A program made the translations under genes and the position numbers. Positions 8,601 through 20,000 of a stretch of 64,000 bases of DNA are shown here, in pieces. The DNA is from Streptomyces sp. NA02950. GTDB taxonomy: Bacteria > Actinomycetota > Actinomycetes > Streptomycetales > Streptomycetaceae. Positions within the stretch are counted from its first letter, which is position 1. The number at the start of each line of letters is the position of its first letter. The notes beneath the pieces were generated by a model. The model worked only from the letters and a program-made list of their open reading frames with translations. It searched no databases and was not told the origin of the DNA. The DNA is taken from positions 8,400,001-8,464,000 of the forward strand of contig NZ_CP054916.1 in the NCBI RefSeq assembly GCF_013364155.1, read 5' to 3'.

Positions 8601-11600
8601 CCGTAACCGAGCCCGGCGGCGGCCATCGTGTCGTAGACCCCGGCCACGTCCAGCGGCTCCGCCCCGGCCGGTGGCCAGACCGGAGCGGAGTCCGGTGCCG
8701 TACCGCCGCCCGCGGCCAGCACACCGACCGCGTGCCGGGTCCACTCCTCCGTGCCGTCCAGGACGGACGAGCCCCCCGGGCCCTCCGGAAGCGAGTCCAC
8801 GGTGACCGCGCGGCGCCCGGAACCATCGTCCCCGGCCAGGGTCAGCCGCAGCCGCACCCCACCGTGCTCGGGCAGCGCCAGGGGCGCGGTGAGCGTCAGC
8901 TCCTCCAGCGTGTCGCAGCCCGTCGACTCGCCCGCCTCGAGGGCCAGTTCCACCAAGGCCGTGCCCGGCAGCAGTACGGTGTCTCCGACCGTGTGATCGG
9001 CGAGCCAGGGATGGGTGGCCAACGACAGCCGGGCGGTGCACACCAGCCCCCGCCCGTCGGCCAGTTCCACCGTCGCGCCCAGCAGCGGATGAGCGGCGGC
9101 CGTCAGCCCCAGCTCCGTCACGGCCGCCTCGCCGACCGGCACCCGGGGCGCCTCCAGCCAGTACCGCTGCCGCTGGAAGGCATACGTGGGCAACTCCACC
9201 CCCGGCCGGTCCCCGGACGGGGGCTCCGCCCAGACCACCGGTACGCCACGGACGTACGCCTCGGCCAGGGACAGCCGGAACCGCGCACGGCCCCCGTCGT
9301 CCCGGCGCAGTGTGCCCAGGGCCGCGCCACCGGTGTCCCGCACCGTGTCCTGGATCGGCAGAGCCAGTGTCGGATGCGGGCTGACCTCGATGAACACCCG
9401 GTGCCCTGCCTCCGCGAGGGCGCGGGTGGCACGTTCGAAGTCGACGGTGTGGCGCAGACTGCGGTACCAGTAACCGGCGTCCAGACAGGCGGTTTCCACC
9501 CGTTCCCCGGTCAGCGCCGAGTAGTACGGCACGCGCGGAACCTCCGGCCGGACACCGCCCAGCGTCTCGATGAGATCGGCCTCGACGGCCGCCACCTGCG
9601 CCGAGTGCGAGGCGTAGTCGACCGCCACCCGGCGGGCCCTCACTCCCTCCGCTTCGGCCGCGGTCAGCAACTCCTCCAGCGCGGCCGGTTCCCCGGACAC
9701 CACCACCGTCCGCGGTCCGTTGACGGCCGCGATCGACAGCCGGTCGGACCAGCGCGCGACCCGCCGGGCGGCCTCCTCCGCGGACGCCACCAGCGAGACC
9801 ATCCCGCCGTGCCCGACCAGCGTCCGCAGGGCGCGGGAGCGCAGCGCCACCACCCAGGCGGCGTCCTGGAGCGACAGCGCACCGGCCACACAGGCGGCGG
9901 CGATCTCCCCCTGGGAGTGGCCCACCACCGCCGCGGGCACCACACCGTGCGCGCGCCACACCTCCGCCAGCGACACCATCACCGCCCACAGGGCGGGCTG
10001 CACCACATCCACCCGGTCAAGACCCGGGGCACCCGGTGCGCCGCGCACCACATCGAGCAGCGACCAGTCCGTATGGGGTGCCAGTGCCGCCGCGCACTCC
10101 GCCATCCGCGTGGCGAACGCCGGTTCGGCGTCGAGGAGTTCACGTCCCATACCGACCCACTGGGAGCCCTGGCCGGGAAAGACGAACACCGGCCGCGGAT
10201 CCGGGCCCGCCACCCCGCGCACCACCGACGGCACCTGCTCGTCCCGCGCCAGCGCGGCCAGTCCGCCGAGCATCGCCTCACGGTCCTCGGCGACCACCAC
10301 GGCCCGGTGGTCCAGGGCGGCCCGGCCGCCGATCAGCGCATGGCCCACCTCGGCCGCGTCCAGTCCGGGCCGGGCCAGCAGATGCTCGTGGAGCCGTGCG
10401 GCCTGCCCGCGCAGTGCGGCCCCTGAGTGGCCGGACAGCACCCACGGCACCGCCGGCAGCGGCTCGGCGGGCCGCACCGGTCCGGCCGGTGTGCCCTGCT
10501 CCACGATGACGTGGGCGTTGGTGCCGCTCACCCCGAACGACGACACACCCGCCCGGCGCGGGCGCGCGGTCTCCGGCCATGGCCGCCCCTCCGCCAGCAG
10601 CCGCACCGTCCCGGCCGACCAGTCCACCAGCGACGACGGCTCCCGCGCATGCAGGGTCGGCGGCAGCACACCGTGCCGCATCGCCATCACCATCTTGATG
10701 ATCCCGCCGACCCCCGCCGCGGCCTGGGTGTGGCCCACATTGGACTTCAACGAGCCCAGCCACAGCGGCCGTTCGGCGTCACGCCCCCGCCCGTAGGTGG
10801 CCAGCAGGGCCTGGGCCTCGACCGGATCGCCCAGCCGGGTGCCGGTGCCGTGCGCCTCGACCGCGTCCACCTCGCCCTCGGCCAGCCTCGCGTCGGCGAG
10901 CGCCTGCCGGATGACCCGCTGTTGCGACGGGCCGTTCGGCGCGGTCAGACCGTTGGACGTACCGTCCTGGTTGACGGCGCTGCCCCGCACCACGGCCAGC
11001 ACCGGATGCCCGCTGCGCCGTGCGTCGGACAGCCGCTCCACCAGCAGCATTCCGGCGCCCTCGCTCCAGCCGGTGCCATCGGCCCCGTCGGAGAACGCCT
11101 TGCACCGGCCGTCCGGCGCCAGTCCGCGCTGCCTGCTGAACTCGATGAACGGGGCCGGGCCCGCCATCACCGCCACCCCGCCCGCCAGCGCGAGCGAACA
11201 CTCACCACGGCGCAGCGCCTGCGCCGCCAGATGCAGTGCCACCAGCGACGACGAACACGCCGTGTCGACCGTGACGGCCGGGCCCTCAAGACCGAAGGTG
11301 TAGGACACCCGGCCGGACGCCACACTTCCGGCGCTGCCCACCCCGAGATGGCCCTCGAACCCCTCGGGCATCCGGTGGTGCAGCCGGGACGCGTAGTCGT
11401 GGTACATCACCCCGACGAACACACCGGTCCGGCTGCCGCGCATCCCGGTCGGGTCGATCCCCGCCCTCTCGAACGCCTCCCAGGTGGTCTCCAGCAGCAG
11501 CCGCTGCTGCGGATCGATCGCCAGCGCCTCACGCGGGGTGATGCCGAAGAAGTGCGGGTCGAAGTCGGCCGCGTCGTACAGGAAACCGCCCTCCCGCACC

Positions 11601-14600
11601 GTCGAGGTGCCGGGCCGGTCGGGATCGGGGTCGTACAGGTTCGCCACATCCCAGCCGCGGTCCTCCGGGAACCCGCCGACGGCGTCGACCCCGTCGGCCA
11701 CCAGCCGCCACAACTCCTCCGGGGACCCGGCGCCACCCGGATAGCGGCAGCTCATCCCGATGATGGCGATCGGCTCGTCGACCGCAACCGCCGCGGTGGC
11801 CACGGGGGCCACCGGGGCGCCCACGATCTCCTCGTCCAGATGGCGGGCGAGCGCGCCCGGTGTGGGGTGGTCGAAGACGAGGGTGGGCGGCAGCCGCAGC
11901 CCGGTGGCCGCGCTGAGCTGGTTGCGCAGCTCCAGCGCGCTGAGCGAGTCGAAACCGACCTCCCGGAAGGTGCGTTCGGCCGCCACCGCACCGGCCGGGC
12001 CATGGCCCGCCACAGCCGCCGCCCGCCCGGTGACCAGCTCCAGCAGCGTACGGGCGCGTTCCCCGGGAGACAGCGCGGCCAGCCTCCGCACGAACCCGGA
12101 ACCGCCGTCGTCCACCGCCCCGCCCTGGTCCACCGTCCGGCGGGGCGCCGTCCGCACCAGACCCCGCAGAAGCGATGGCACCGGCCGCACCCGGGCCTCC
12201 CGGTGCGCGGCCGGCAGATCCAGCCGGGCGGGTACCAGCACGGCCCGATCCACCCGGTGCGCCGCGTCGAACAGGGCGAGCCCCCGCTCGGGCGTCAGCG
12301 GGGCGAGCCCGGCCCGGCTCATCCGCCGCCGGTCGCCCTCGTCCAGTCCGCCGGTCATCCCACCGTCCTGCGCCCACAGCCCCCACGCGAGCGACACCGC
12401 CGGAAGCCCCAGGGCGCGCCGGTGCCAGGCCAGCGCGTCCAGGAACGCGTTGGCCGCCGCGTAGTTGGCCTGCCCGGGTGAGCCGAGCGTGCCGGACAGC
12501 GACGAGAACAGCACGAAGGCCGAGAGACCGAGGTCACGGGTCAGCTCGTGCAGATGCCAGGCGGCGTCCGCCTTCGGGCGCAGCACCGCGTCCACCCGCT
12601 CCGGTGTCAGCGACGCGAGGACACCGTCGTCCAGCACACCCGCGGTGTGCACCACGGCGGACACCGGATGGCGCGCCAACAGGACGGCGACCGCGTCCCG
12701 TTCGGACACATCGCACGCCACCACGGCCACGTCGGCCCCCAGCTCCCGCAGCTCCGTACGCAGCTCCGCCGCACCCGGGGCGGTCTCCCCACGGCGGCTC
12801 ACCAGCAGCAGCCGACGCGCCCCGTGTTCCTCCGCCAGATGCCGGGCCACCAGGCCGCCCAGCCCACCCGTACCACCCGTCACCAGCACCCAGTCCGAGC
12901 CGAGATCGAGGCCGGAGCCGACTGCCGGGGTGTCCGCCGGTCCCTCCGGCGCGGGCACCCGGGCGAGCCGCGGGGCACACACCGCACCGGACCGCACCGC
13001 CAGCTGCGGTTCGTCCGAAGCGAGCGCGGACGGCAGAACGGCGCGCGAGGAGCCCTCTCCGTCCTCGTCGACCAGCACAAGGCGTCCGGGATTCTCCGAC
13101 TGCGCCGACCGGACCAGCCCCCACACCGCCGAGCCCGCCGGATCGGAAACGTCCTCCGCCGGGGACACCGCCACCGCGCCCCGTGTCACCAGTGCCAGCC
13201 GCGCACCGGCGAACCGCTCGTCCGCCAGCCACCACCGGACCGTGTCCAGCGCCCAACGCGCCGATGCACGCACCGCGTCGGCGCCTTCGACGGAAGCCGG
13301 TGCGGAGCGGCGCAGGACCACCGCCTCCGGCAGCGCTCCGCCGTCCGCCACCACGGCGTCCACCGCCGCCCGGTCGCCGAACTCCCCGACCGACGCGGCA
13401 CCTTCGGCGGACACCGTCACCGGCGCCCACTCCACCTGGAACAACGACTCCCACACACCGTCCGATGCGGTCAGCTGTCCGGCCGACACCGGCCGCAGCA
13501 CCAGGGACGCCACCGATGCGACCGGGGCACCGGTGGCATCGGCCAGTTCCAGGGACACTCCGTCCGGACCCGCCGGGGTGATCCGCAGCCGTGCCGTCCG
13601 CGCACCCGACGCGTACAGCCGAACCCCCGACCAGGCGAAGGGCAGCCGCGCGCCGTCCACCGCTCGCTCCGCACCCAGGCCGATCGCATGCAGCGCCGCA
13701 TCGAGGAGCGCCGGATGCAGCCCGAACGCGCCCGCCTCGGTGCCGTCTTCCAACGCCACCTCGGCGAACACCTCGTCACCGCGCCGCCATACGGCCCGCA
13801 GCCCCTGGAAGACCGGGCCGTAGTCGAACCCGTCCTCCTTGCGGCGCTCGTAGAAGCCCTCCAGATCGACGGCCCGGGCATCGACCGGCGGCCACATCTC
13901 CATCGCGGACGGCCGGTGTGTGGTGTCCCCGCCCAGCACACCACTGGCATGGCGGGTCCACGGAGCGTCGGAGTCCCCCTCCTCGGCCCGTGCGTACACG
14001 GACAGCCTCCGGCGACCCTCCTCCTCCGGTGCGCCCACCGCGAGTTGCAGTCGCACGGCGCCCCGCTGGGGCAGCACCAACGGGGACTCCAGCGTCAGCT
14101 CCTCCACCACGGCGCAGCCGACCCCGTCGCCCGCGCGCACGGCCAGCTCCACAAAGGCCGTACCCGGCAGCAGGACCGTGCCGAACACGGCGTGGCCGGC
14201 CAGCCAGGGGTGGGTGGCGAGCGAAAGGCGCGCGGTGAACAGGAACCCCTCGGTGTCCGCGGTCGCCACCGCCGCGCCCAGCAGGGGGTGATCCGCCGAG
14301 CCGAGTCCGGCGGCGGCCACGTCCCCGGCCGCCATCGGGGCGTCCAGCCAGTAACGGCGGCGCTGGAAGGCGTAGGTCGGCAGATCCACCCGGCGCGCCC
14401 CGGTCCCGGTGTAGTACGCGGCCCAGTCGACCGGCACGCCGCGGACGTGCAGCTGCCCCAGCGCCGTCGCCAGGGCCGACGGCTCGGGCCGCTCATCGCG
14501 CAGGGTGGGGACGAACACCGCCTCGGACGCCACCTCCTGGCCCAGGGCGGAGAGCGCCGCACCCGGCCCGACCTCCAGGAACGTCCGTACTCCCTGTTCG

Positions 14601-17050
14601 GCCATCGTGGCCACCGCGTCCCCGAACCGCACCGGCTGCCGTGCGTGCCGCACCCAGTGGCCGGGGTCCGCCCACTGCTCCGGGGCGGTGATCCGCCCGG
14701 TGAGCGTGGAAACCCCCGCGATCTGCGGCGGGGAGACCGCGATTCCGGCCACCGCCTGCCGGAACTCCTCCAGCATCGGCTCCATCAGCGGTGAGTGGAA
14801 GGCATGGCTGACCCGCAGCCGGGACACCTCCCGGCCCCGGCTCCGCCACGTGTCGGCCAGCGCGACCACCGCGGCCTCCGAGCCCGAGAGGACCACGGAC
14901 CGCGGCCCGTTGACCGCCGCGACACCGACCCCGTCGGGCAGTTCGGAAGCCACCTCGGCCTCGGACGCCCGTACCGCCACCATCGCCCCGCCCGCGGGCA
15001 GCGCCTGCATCAGCCTGCCCCGCGCGGACACCACCGCCGACGCGTCCGCCAGCGACAGCACACCCGCCACATGCGCGGCGGCCAGCTCGCCGACCGAATG
15101 CCCGGTTACGACGTCCGGCCGCACCCCCCACGACTCCAGCAGCCGGAACAGCGCCACCTCGACGGAGAACAGCGCGGGCTGGGCGAACCCGGTCCGGTGC
15201 AGCGCCTCCTCGTCGTCGCCGAACAGCACCTCGCGTACGGATCCGTCCAGCAGCTCCAGTACGGCGTCCAGCGCCGTGGCGAAGGCGGGGTACCGGGCGT
15301 ACAGCTCGCGTCCCATGCCCAGCCGCTGCGCGCCCTGGCCCGAGAACACCATGCCCAGCCCGCCGGGGACCACCGCCCCGGACAGCACGCGGGGGGAGGG
15401 AACGCCCTCGGCGAGCGCCGACAGCCCCTCCGTGAATCCTTCGATGTCGTCCGCCACCACTACCGCGCGGTGCTCGAAGGCCGAACGGGTCGTCACCAGC
15501 GAGTAGCCGATGTCCAGTGGCGTCATGTCACCGTGGGAGGTCACATGGGTGCGGAGTTGGTGTGCCTGGGCGGTGAGTGCGGTGGGTGTTTTGGCGGTGA
15601 GGACGCAGGGGGTGGTGGTGGGTGCGGGGGTTTCGGTGGTTTCGGGGGTTTCGGTGGTGGGTGGGGGTGGGGCTTGTTCGATGATGGTGTGGGCGTTGGT
15701 GCCGCTGACGCCGAAGGAGGAGATGGCGGCGCGGTGGGGTTGGTGGGGGTGGGGCCAGGGTTGGGGTTGGGTGAGGAGTTGGATGGTTTGGCTGGTCCAG
15801 TTGGTGTGGGGTGTGGGGTGGTTGATGTGGAGTGTTCGGGGGAGGGTGTGGTGGTTGATGGCGAGGATGGTTTTGATGAGGGCGGCGATGCCTGCGGCGG
15901 CTTGGGTGTGGCCGATGTTGGTTTTGAGGGAGCCGAGGTGGAGGGGTTGGTGTGGGGTGTGGTGGGGTCCGTAGGTGGTGTGGAGTGCTTGGGCTTCGAT
16001 GGGGTCGCCGAGGGTGGTGCCGGTGCCGTGTGCTTCGACGTAGTGGATGTCGGCGGGGGTGAGTCCGGCGTTGGTGAGTGCTTGGGTGATGACGGTTTGT
16101 TGGGCGGGGCCGTGGGGTGCGGTGAGTCCGTTGGAGGCGCCGTCCTGGTTGATGGCGCTGCCGCGGATGACGGCGAGTACGGGGTGGCCCAGCCGCTGCG
16201 CGTCGGACAGCCGCTCCACCACCACCATCCCCACACCCTCGCCCCAGCCGGTGCCATCGGCCGCCTCCGCGAACGCCTTGCAGCGCCCGTCCGGGGCCAG
16301 CGCCCGCTGCCTGCTGGTCTCGATGAAGGTCCGGGGAGTGGCCATGAAGGTGGCACCCCCGGCCAGCGCCAGCGAGCATTCGCCGCGGCGCAGTGAGTGG
16401 CAGGCCAGATGCAGTGCCACCAGCGATGACGAACACGCCGTGTCCACCGTGAGCGCCGGACCGGTCAGCCCGAGGGTGTAGGCGATGCGACCGGAGGCGA
16501 CACTGCCCGCGCTTCCGTTGGCCAGATACCCTTCGACGTGCTCCGGCACCCGGGCGAACCGCGCCGCGTAGTCGTTGTACATGACGCCCACGAACACCCC
16601 GGCCTCTCTGCCCCGGATCCGCGCCGGGTCGATCCCGGCCCGCTCCAGCGCCTCCCAGGAGGTTTCCAGCAGCAGCCGCTGCTGCGGGTCCATCGCCAGC
16701 GCTTCGCGCGGTGTGATGCCGAAGAACTCCGCGTCGAAGTCGGCGGCGTCGCGCAGAAAACCACCGTGGCGGGTGTACGAGGTGCCCGGCCGGTCGGGGT
16801 CCGGGTCGTACAGGGCCTCGAGGTCCCAGCCCCGGTCGGTGGGGAATTCGCTCACCGCGTCGACACCGTCGATCAGCAGCCGCCACAGGTCCTCGGGCGA
16901 CATCACACCGCCGGGCAGCCGGCAGCCCATGCCGACGACGGCGATGGGTTCCCGCTCCCGTTCCTCGGCGTCGCGCAGCCGCCGCCGGACGGTGCGCAGA
17001 TCGGTGCTCGCCCGCTTGAGGTAGGTGCGGAGCTTTTCCTCGTTCTCCAT
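5627..17050 (-). CDS. Type I modular PKS, modules 3 and 4 plus thioesterase
   Basis: A 3807-residue assembly-line protein. An N-terminal coiled-coil docking helix (about residues 1-32) precedes module 3: KS (~36-460, Cys206), malonyl-type AT (Ser652 in GHSVGE, HAFHS motif), DH (His953, Asp1117), B-type KR with LDD (~1384-1565) and ACP (Ser1702). Module 4 follows: KS (~1757-2180, Cys1932), methylmalonyl-type AT (Ser2379 in GHSQGE, YASHS motif at His2482), DH (His2686, Asp2858, but Asp2690 replaces the Gly of HxxxGxxxxP), B-type KR (~3155-3340) and ACP (Ser3473, in SFDSL). A type I TE ends it (GYSSG with Ser3653, SGDHF His). Inferred chemistry: two successive C2 extensions each reduced to an alkene, giving a 2-methyl-2,4-dienoyl chain that the TE releases, probably by dimerising lactonisation. 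The ATG at 17050 has an AGGAAGAG ribosome-binding site 32 nt after the upstream PKS stop. Confidence 0.93.
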   Translation of the reverse strand: MENEEKLRTYLKRASTDLRTVRRRLRDAEEREREPIAVVGMGCRLPGGVMSPEDLWRLLIDGVDAVSEFPTDRGWDLEALYDPDPDRPGTSYTRHGGFLRDAADFDAEFFGITPREALAMDPQQRLLLETSWEALERAGIDPARIRGREAGVFVGVMYNDYAARFARVPEHVEGYLANGSAGSVASGRIAYTLGLTGPALTVDTACSSSLVALHLACHSLRRGECSLALAGGATFMATPRTFIETSRQRALAPDGRCKAFAEAADGTGWGEGVGMVVVERLSDAQRLGHPVLAVIRGSAINQDGASNGLTAPHGPAQQTVITQALTNAGLTPADIHYVEAHGTGTTLGDPIEAQALHTTYGPHHTPHQPLHLGSLKTNIGHTQAAAGIAALIKTILAINHHTLPRTLHINHPTPHTNWTSQTIQLLTQPQPWPHPHQPHRAAISSFGVSGTNAHTIIEQAPPPPTTETPETTETPAPTTTPCVLTAKTPTALTAQAHQLRTHVTSHGDMTPLDIGYSLVTTRSAFEHRAVVVADDIEGFTEGLSALAEGVPSPRVLSGAVVPGGLGMVFSGQGAQRLGMGRELYARYPAFATALDAVLELLDGSVREVLFGDDEEALHRTGFAQPALFSVEVALFRLLESWGVRPDVVTGHSVGELAAAHVAGVLSLADASAVVSARGRLMQALPAGGAMVAVRASEAEVASELPDGVGVAAVNGPRSVVLSGSEAAVVALADTWRSRGREVSRLRVSHAFHSPLMEPMLEEFRQAVAGIAVSPPQIAGVSTLTGRITAPEQWADPGHWVRHARQPVRFGDAVATMAEQGVRTFLEVGPGAALSALGQEVASEAVFVPTLRDERPEPSALATALGQLHVRGVPVDWAAYYTGTGARRVDLPTYAFQRRRYWLDAPMAAGDVAAAGLGSADHPLLGAAVATADTEGFLFTARLSLATHPWLAGHAVFGTVLLPGTAFVELAVRAGDGVGCAVVEELTLESPLVLPQRGAVRLQLAVGAPEEEGRRRLSVYARAEEGDSDAPWTRHASGVLGGDTTHRPSAMEMWPPVDARAVDLEGFYERRKEDGFDYGPVFQGLRAVWRRGDEVFAEVALEDGTEAGAFGLHPALLDAALHAIGLGAERAVDGARLPFAWSGVRLYASGARTARLRITPAGPDGVSLELADATGAPVASVASLVLRPVSAGQLTASDGVWESLFQVEWAPVTVSAEGAASVGEFGDRAAVDAVVADGGALPEAVVLRRSAPASVEGADAVRASARWALDTVRWWLADERFAGARLALVTRGAVAVSPAEDVSDPAGSAVWGLVRSAQSENPGRLVLVDEDGEGSSRAVLPSALASDEPQLAVRSGAVCAPRLARVPAPEGPADTPAVGSGLDLGSDWVLVTGGTGGLGGLVARHLAEEHGARRLLLVSRRGETAPGAAELRTELRELGADVAVVACDVSERDAVAVLLARHPVSAVVHTAGVLDDGVLASLTPERVDAVLRPKADAAWHLHELTRDLGLSAFVLFSSLSGTLGSPGQANYAAANAFLDALAWHRRALGLPAVSLAWGLWAQDGGMTGGLDEGDRRRMSRAGLAPLTPERGLALFDAAHRVDRAVLVPARLDLPAAHREARVRPVPSLLRGLVRTAPRRTVDQGGAVDDGGSGFVRRLAALSPGERARTLLELVTGRAAAVAGHGPAGAVAAERTFREVGFDSLSALELRNQLSAATGLRLPPTLVFDHPTPGALARHLDEEIVGAPVAPVATAAVAVDEPIAIIGMSCRYPGGAGSPEELWRLVADGVDAVGGFPEDRGWDVANLYDPDPDRPGTSTVREGGFLYDAADFDPHFFGITPREALAIDPQQRLLLETTWEAFERAGIDPTGMRGSRTGVFVGVMYHDYASRLHHRMPEGFEGHLGVGSAGSVASGRVSYTFGLEGPAVTVDTACSSSLVALHLAAQALRRGECSLALAGGVAVMAGPAPFIEFSRQRGLAPDGRCKAFSDGADGTGWSEGAGMLLVERLSDARRSGHPVLAVVRGSAVNQDGTSNGLTAPNGPSQQRVIRQALADARLAEGEVDAVEAHGTGTRLGDPVEAQALLATYGRGRDAERPLWLGSLKSNVGHTQAAAGVGGIIKMVMAMRHGVLPPTLHAREPSSLVDWSAGTVRLLAEGRPWPETARPRRAGVSSFGVSGTNAHVIVEQGTPAGPVRPAEPLPAVPWVLSGHSGAALRGQAARLHEHLLARPGLDAAEVGHALIGGRAALDHRAVVVAEDREAMLGGLAALARDEQVPSVVRGVAGPDPRPVFVFPGQGSQWVGMGRELLDAEPAFATRMAECAAALAPHTDWSLLDVVRGAPGAPGLDRVDVVQPALWAVMVSLAEVWRAHGVVPAAVVGHSQGEIAAACVAGALSLQDAAWVVALRSRALRTLVGHGGMVSLVASAEEAARRVARWSDRLSIAAVNGPRTVVVSGEPAALEELLTAAEAEGVRARRVAVDYASHSAQVAAVEADLIETLGGVRPEVPRVPYYSALTGERVETACLDAGYWYRSLRHTVDFERATRALAEAGHRVFIEVSPHPTLALPIQDTVRDTGGAALGTLRRDDGGRARFRLSLAEAYVRGVPVVWAEPPSGDRPGVELPTYAFQRQRYWLEAPRVPVGEAAVTELGLTAAAHPLLGATVELADGRGLVCTARLSLATHPWLADHTVGDTVLLPGTALVELALEAGESTGCDTLEELTLTAPLALPEHGGVRLRLTLAGDDGSGRRAVTVDSLPEGPGGSSVLDGTEEWTRHAVGVLAAGGGTAPDSAPVWPPAGAEPLDVAGVYDTMAAAGLGYGPAFQGLRAVWRHGDEVLAEVELAEEQRAGADAYGVHPALLDACLHAIELGGLLEDAGRARLPFSWRGVRRHAVGAAVVRVRLASVGPEAVALSLTDPAGGPVASVESLVLRPVDVGRLGTGRGAHADALFRLDWVARRPMSTPAAAPRWVVAGPDHLGLGSACAAGGPGVAHRPDLASAIGAGDAAPDAVLMSYGGAPGTDPAAAAGDATLEVLRRAQEWLSDERFGGVPLVVVTRRAVATGPEEDVCDLARAAVWGLIRSAQTENPGRFVLLDIDGSAASSAALPTALADALAGGQPQLALREGEVRVPRLARADTARHPDPGTALHPGPGTARFAPGGTVLVTGATGTLGRLVARHLVTEHGVDRLLLVSRGGPVAPGAGALRAELTGLGAEVTLAACDVSDRSAVAALLADIPAAHPLTGVVHTAGALDDGVIGALDAERMRRVLRPKADAAWLLHELTLDTELSAFVLFSSAAGTLGGPGQGNYAAANAFLDGLAQHRRSAGLPAVSLAWGLWADTSGMTGGMSAADVSRLSRSGVAALSAADGLALFDLGLDAPTAVVVPMRLNAAALRAAPDTVPVMLRGLVRTPVRQAAQAAATAAGGDTAGRLAGLPEAERERVLTKVVRDHAAAVLGYASPDELDMSDAQGQWSFDSLTALELRNRLAEATGLSLAATIAFDHPSGEALCAHLCAELALGDEAAAIAPEDTLRGLYLQACRLGRWVESVELLRAAAVLRPTFTAAAEVATPPPPVRLATGGAPELLCFPPLVAPSGPHFYTRFATVFGGRRKVTVLPYPGFRTGEPLPAGVEQAVDFQAETVRAHTGGAPFALAGYSSGGLMANAVAARLEQWGVPVGAVVLLDTYPVTDRFDDQLWPEIVARVNAASPEELELLTGAQLTAEGCYLRAFENWCPVPVSAPTLLVRAAYPPGGATAATPAEAAEGAWRATWPLPHVPLDVSGDHFTIMEDHSEATGRAVQDWLVAHGDTLR
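15553..16232 (-). repeat. KS3 segment nearly identical to the KS1 segment at 26832-27520
   Basis: About 680 bp, covering the C-terminal half of KS3 and the start of the KS-AT linker, matches the corresponding part of KS1 at the nucleotide level. The only difference I found inside the block is a 9-bp indel in the Thr/Pro/Glu repeat (ETPETTETP against [12 protein letters not shown]). On the coding strand the block is rich in C and A and poor in G and T, using CAA, AAA and CAC codons, unlike the flanking PKS sequence. Confidence 0.85.
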
Positions 17051-17082
17051 CTGGCGACTCTTCCTGGTGGCGGGGGACGCGG

Positions 17083-20000
17083 TCACTGGTCGGGGTCCTG
17101 GGCTTCGAGTTCCTGGTCGAGGAAGTCGAAGAGTTCGCTGTCGGTCGCGGTGCCGAAATCGTGTTCGGCCTCCGGCTCCGGCCCGGTGCGCAGGGCGCCG
17201 CCCCACCGGGCCATCAGGGCGCGCAGCCGGGTATCGATCCGGTCGGTGGTGGCGCTGTCGCGGGTGGGGTCCCCGGCGAGCCCGAGGACGGCGGCTTCCA
17301 GCCGGTCGATCCCGTCGAGCACATCGTCCGGCCCGTCACCGGACCCGTCCAGGCCGTACTGGGTGAGTAGATGGGCGGCCACGGCGGTGGACGTGGGGTG
17401 GTCGAACGCGAGGGTGGCGGACAGCCGCAGACCCGTCACGGTGTTCAGCCGGTTGCGCAGCTCGATGGAGGTCAGCGAGCCGAACCCGAGGTCGCTCAGC
17501 GCCCGTTCGGGATCGATCCGATCGGTGCCGGAATGGCCGAGGACCTCCGCCACCTGGGCGCGCACCGCCTCCAGCACGGCGTCGTGGCGCTCTGCCACGG
17601 GCAGCGCGGCCACCGTGTCGCGCAGGTTCGCGGCCGGGGCGGGTGCCACACGCACCGGACGGCGGGCGGCGGGCAGTCGTACGCCCGGGCCGCTCAGCAG
17701 CGGCGGGAGGGTGCCCGCCGTGGCCCGGTCGCGCAGCGCCACGGGATCCAGCCGGAGCGGCACCAGCAGCTCCCTGCCGTCGGCGATCGCCGCGTCGAAC
17801 AGCGCGAGCGCGTCCCGCGTGGCCAGCGCGGCGATACCGGACCGCCGATAGCGGGCGTGATCGGCCCCGTCGAGCGCGGCGGTCATCCCGCTCGCCTCCG
17901 CCCACAGCCCCCACGCCAGGGAAACTCCGGGCAGACCGGCCGCGCGCCGCCGTTGTACGAGGGCGTCCAGCGCGGTGTTCGCGGCCGTGTATCCGGCCTG
18001 TCCGGCGCTTCCCATCACTCCCGCGGCCGACGAGAACACCACGAACGCCGACAGGTCCGACTCCCGTGTCAGCTCGTCCAGATGGGCCGCGCCGTCGACC
18101 TTCGGTGCGAGCACCCGCTCGACGCGTTCCGCCGTCAGTGAGCCGAGCACACCGTCGTCGAGCACCCCGGCCGTGTGCACGACCGCGCCCACCGGACGGT
18201 CCAGGGACGCCAGCAGCCGCGCCACCGCCTCCCGGTCGGACACATCGCACGCCACCACCGACACCTCGGCACCGTGCTCGGCCAGCTCGTCCCGCAGGGC
18301 CTTCGCGCCCTCGGTCTCGGGGCCACGACGGCCGACGAGGACCAGCCGCCGCGCGTGCCACCCGGTGACCAGATGGCGCGCCACGGTGGCCCCCAGGGTG
18401 CCGAGACCGCCGGTGACCAGGACCGGACGCTCGGGATCGAAGCGGGCGGGCACGGAGAGCACCAGCTTGCCGATATGCCGCGCCCGGCTCAGGAAGCGGA
18501 ACGCCTCCGGCGCGCGCCGTACGTCCCAGGTATGTGTGGGCAGGGGCCGCAGGTCGCCTCGAGCGAACAGCTCGACCAGTTCCGCCAGCATCTCCTGGAC
18601 CCGGTCCGGTCCGGGACGGCTCAGATCGAAGGTGTCGTAGCCGACCCCGGGGTGCGCGGCCGCGATGGCGCCGGGCTCGCGCACGTCGGCCTTGCCCATC
18701 TCCACGAACCGGCCGCCGCGGGGCAGCAACCGCAGCGAGGCGTCGATGAACTCGCCGGTCAGGGAGTTCAGCACCACGTCCACTCCACGTCCTCCGGTGG
18801 CCGTGGTGAACCGGTCCTCGAACTCCACGTCCCGGGAGGAGGCCAGTCGGGTGTCCGGCACCCCGGCCGACCGCACCGCGTGCCACTTGCCGGGCCCGGC
18901 CGTGGCGAACACCTCGGCGCCCCAGTGGCGGGCGAGCTGGACGGCCGCCATCCCGACACCGCCGGCCGCCGCGTGGATGAGCACCGACTCGCCGCCGCGC
19001 AGCCGGGCGAGGTCGTGCAGTGCGTAGTACGCGGTCAGGAACGCCACCGGCACCGACGCGGCCCGTACGAACGACCAGCCGTCCGGCATCCGCGTGACCA
19101 GCCGGTGGTCGGTCACGGCGAGGGGCCCGAAACCACCGGTGACCAGGCCCATCACCCGGTCGCCCACGGCGAGTCCGGCGACATCGGCGGCCACCTCGGT
19201 GACCACCCCGGCCGCTTCACAGCCCAGCGGGGCGTCCCCGGGGTAGGAATCGAGGGCGATGAGCACATCCCGGAAGTTCATTCCGGCGGCGCGGACGGCG
19301 AGACGTACCTCACCGGGCGCCAAGGGGCGTTCGGCCTCCGGGTGAGGGATGAGGGCGAGCTCGTCCAGGGAGCCCTTGTGTGGAATGTCCAGCCGCCAGG
19401 TATCGGCTCCCGGTGGCACCGCCAGCGGGGCCCGTCCGTCCGCGCGGCTCAGCCGGGGTGCCACCAAGGCGCCGTCGCGCGCGGCGAGTTGGGGATCATT
19501 TGCGGTGAGGGCGGTGGGGAGCGCCTCATGGGACGCCGGGGCGTCGTCGAGGTCCACCAGGGTGAAACGCCCCGGATGCTCGGCCTGCGCCGAACGCACC
19601 AGCCCCCAGACGGCCGCCTGCGCCGGGTCAGGCGTCCCGGTGTGCACCGCGCCGCGGGTGAGGAACACCAGCCGGCCGGTCGTGAACCGTTCGTCGGCGG
19701 ACCACGACCGCGCCAGCTCCAGTGCCCAGGCGGTGGCCGCGCGGACCGCCGCGGGTGTTTCCTCGTCACACCGCACCGGGCAGGGCGCGAGAAGCACCAC
19801 CCCGGAGCCGTCAGCGTCCTTCAGCTCGGCCAGGTCCGTGACGGGGGTGACGGAACGTCCCGGACCCGCGAGGCCGAGGTCATCGGCGCCGAGCACGAAC
19901 AGCCGCTCGGGCGAGGGGACGTCGGAGGTGCGGACCGGTGACCACACCACCTCGAACAGGGAATCGGCGGTCACATCGCCCGGCGCCGTGGGCCGGTCCA

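Noticed and set aside
5738..10426. Very long open frame on the plus strand, antisense to the PKS
   Set aside because: It is Arg/Gly/His/Gln-rich with no domain motifs and mirrors the G/C-biased third positions of the PKS. Similar antisense frames accompany every large gene here.
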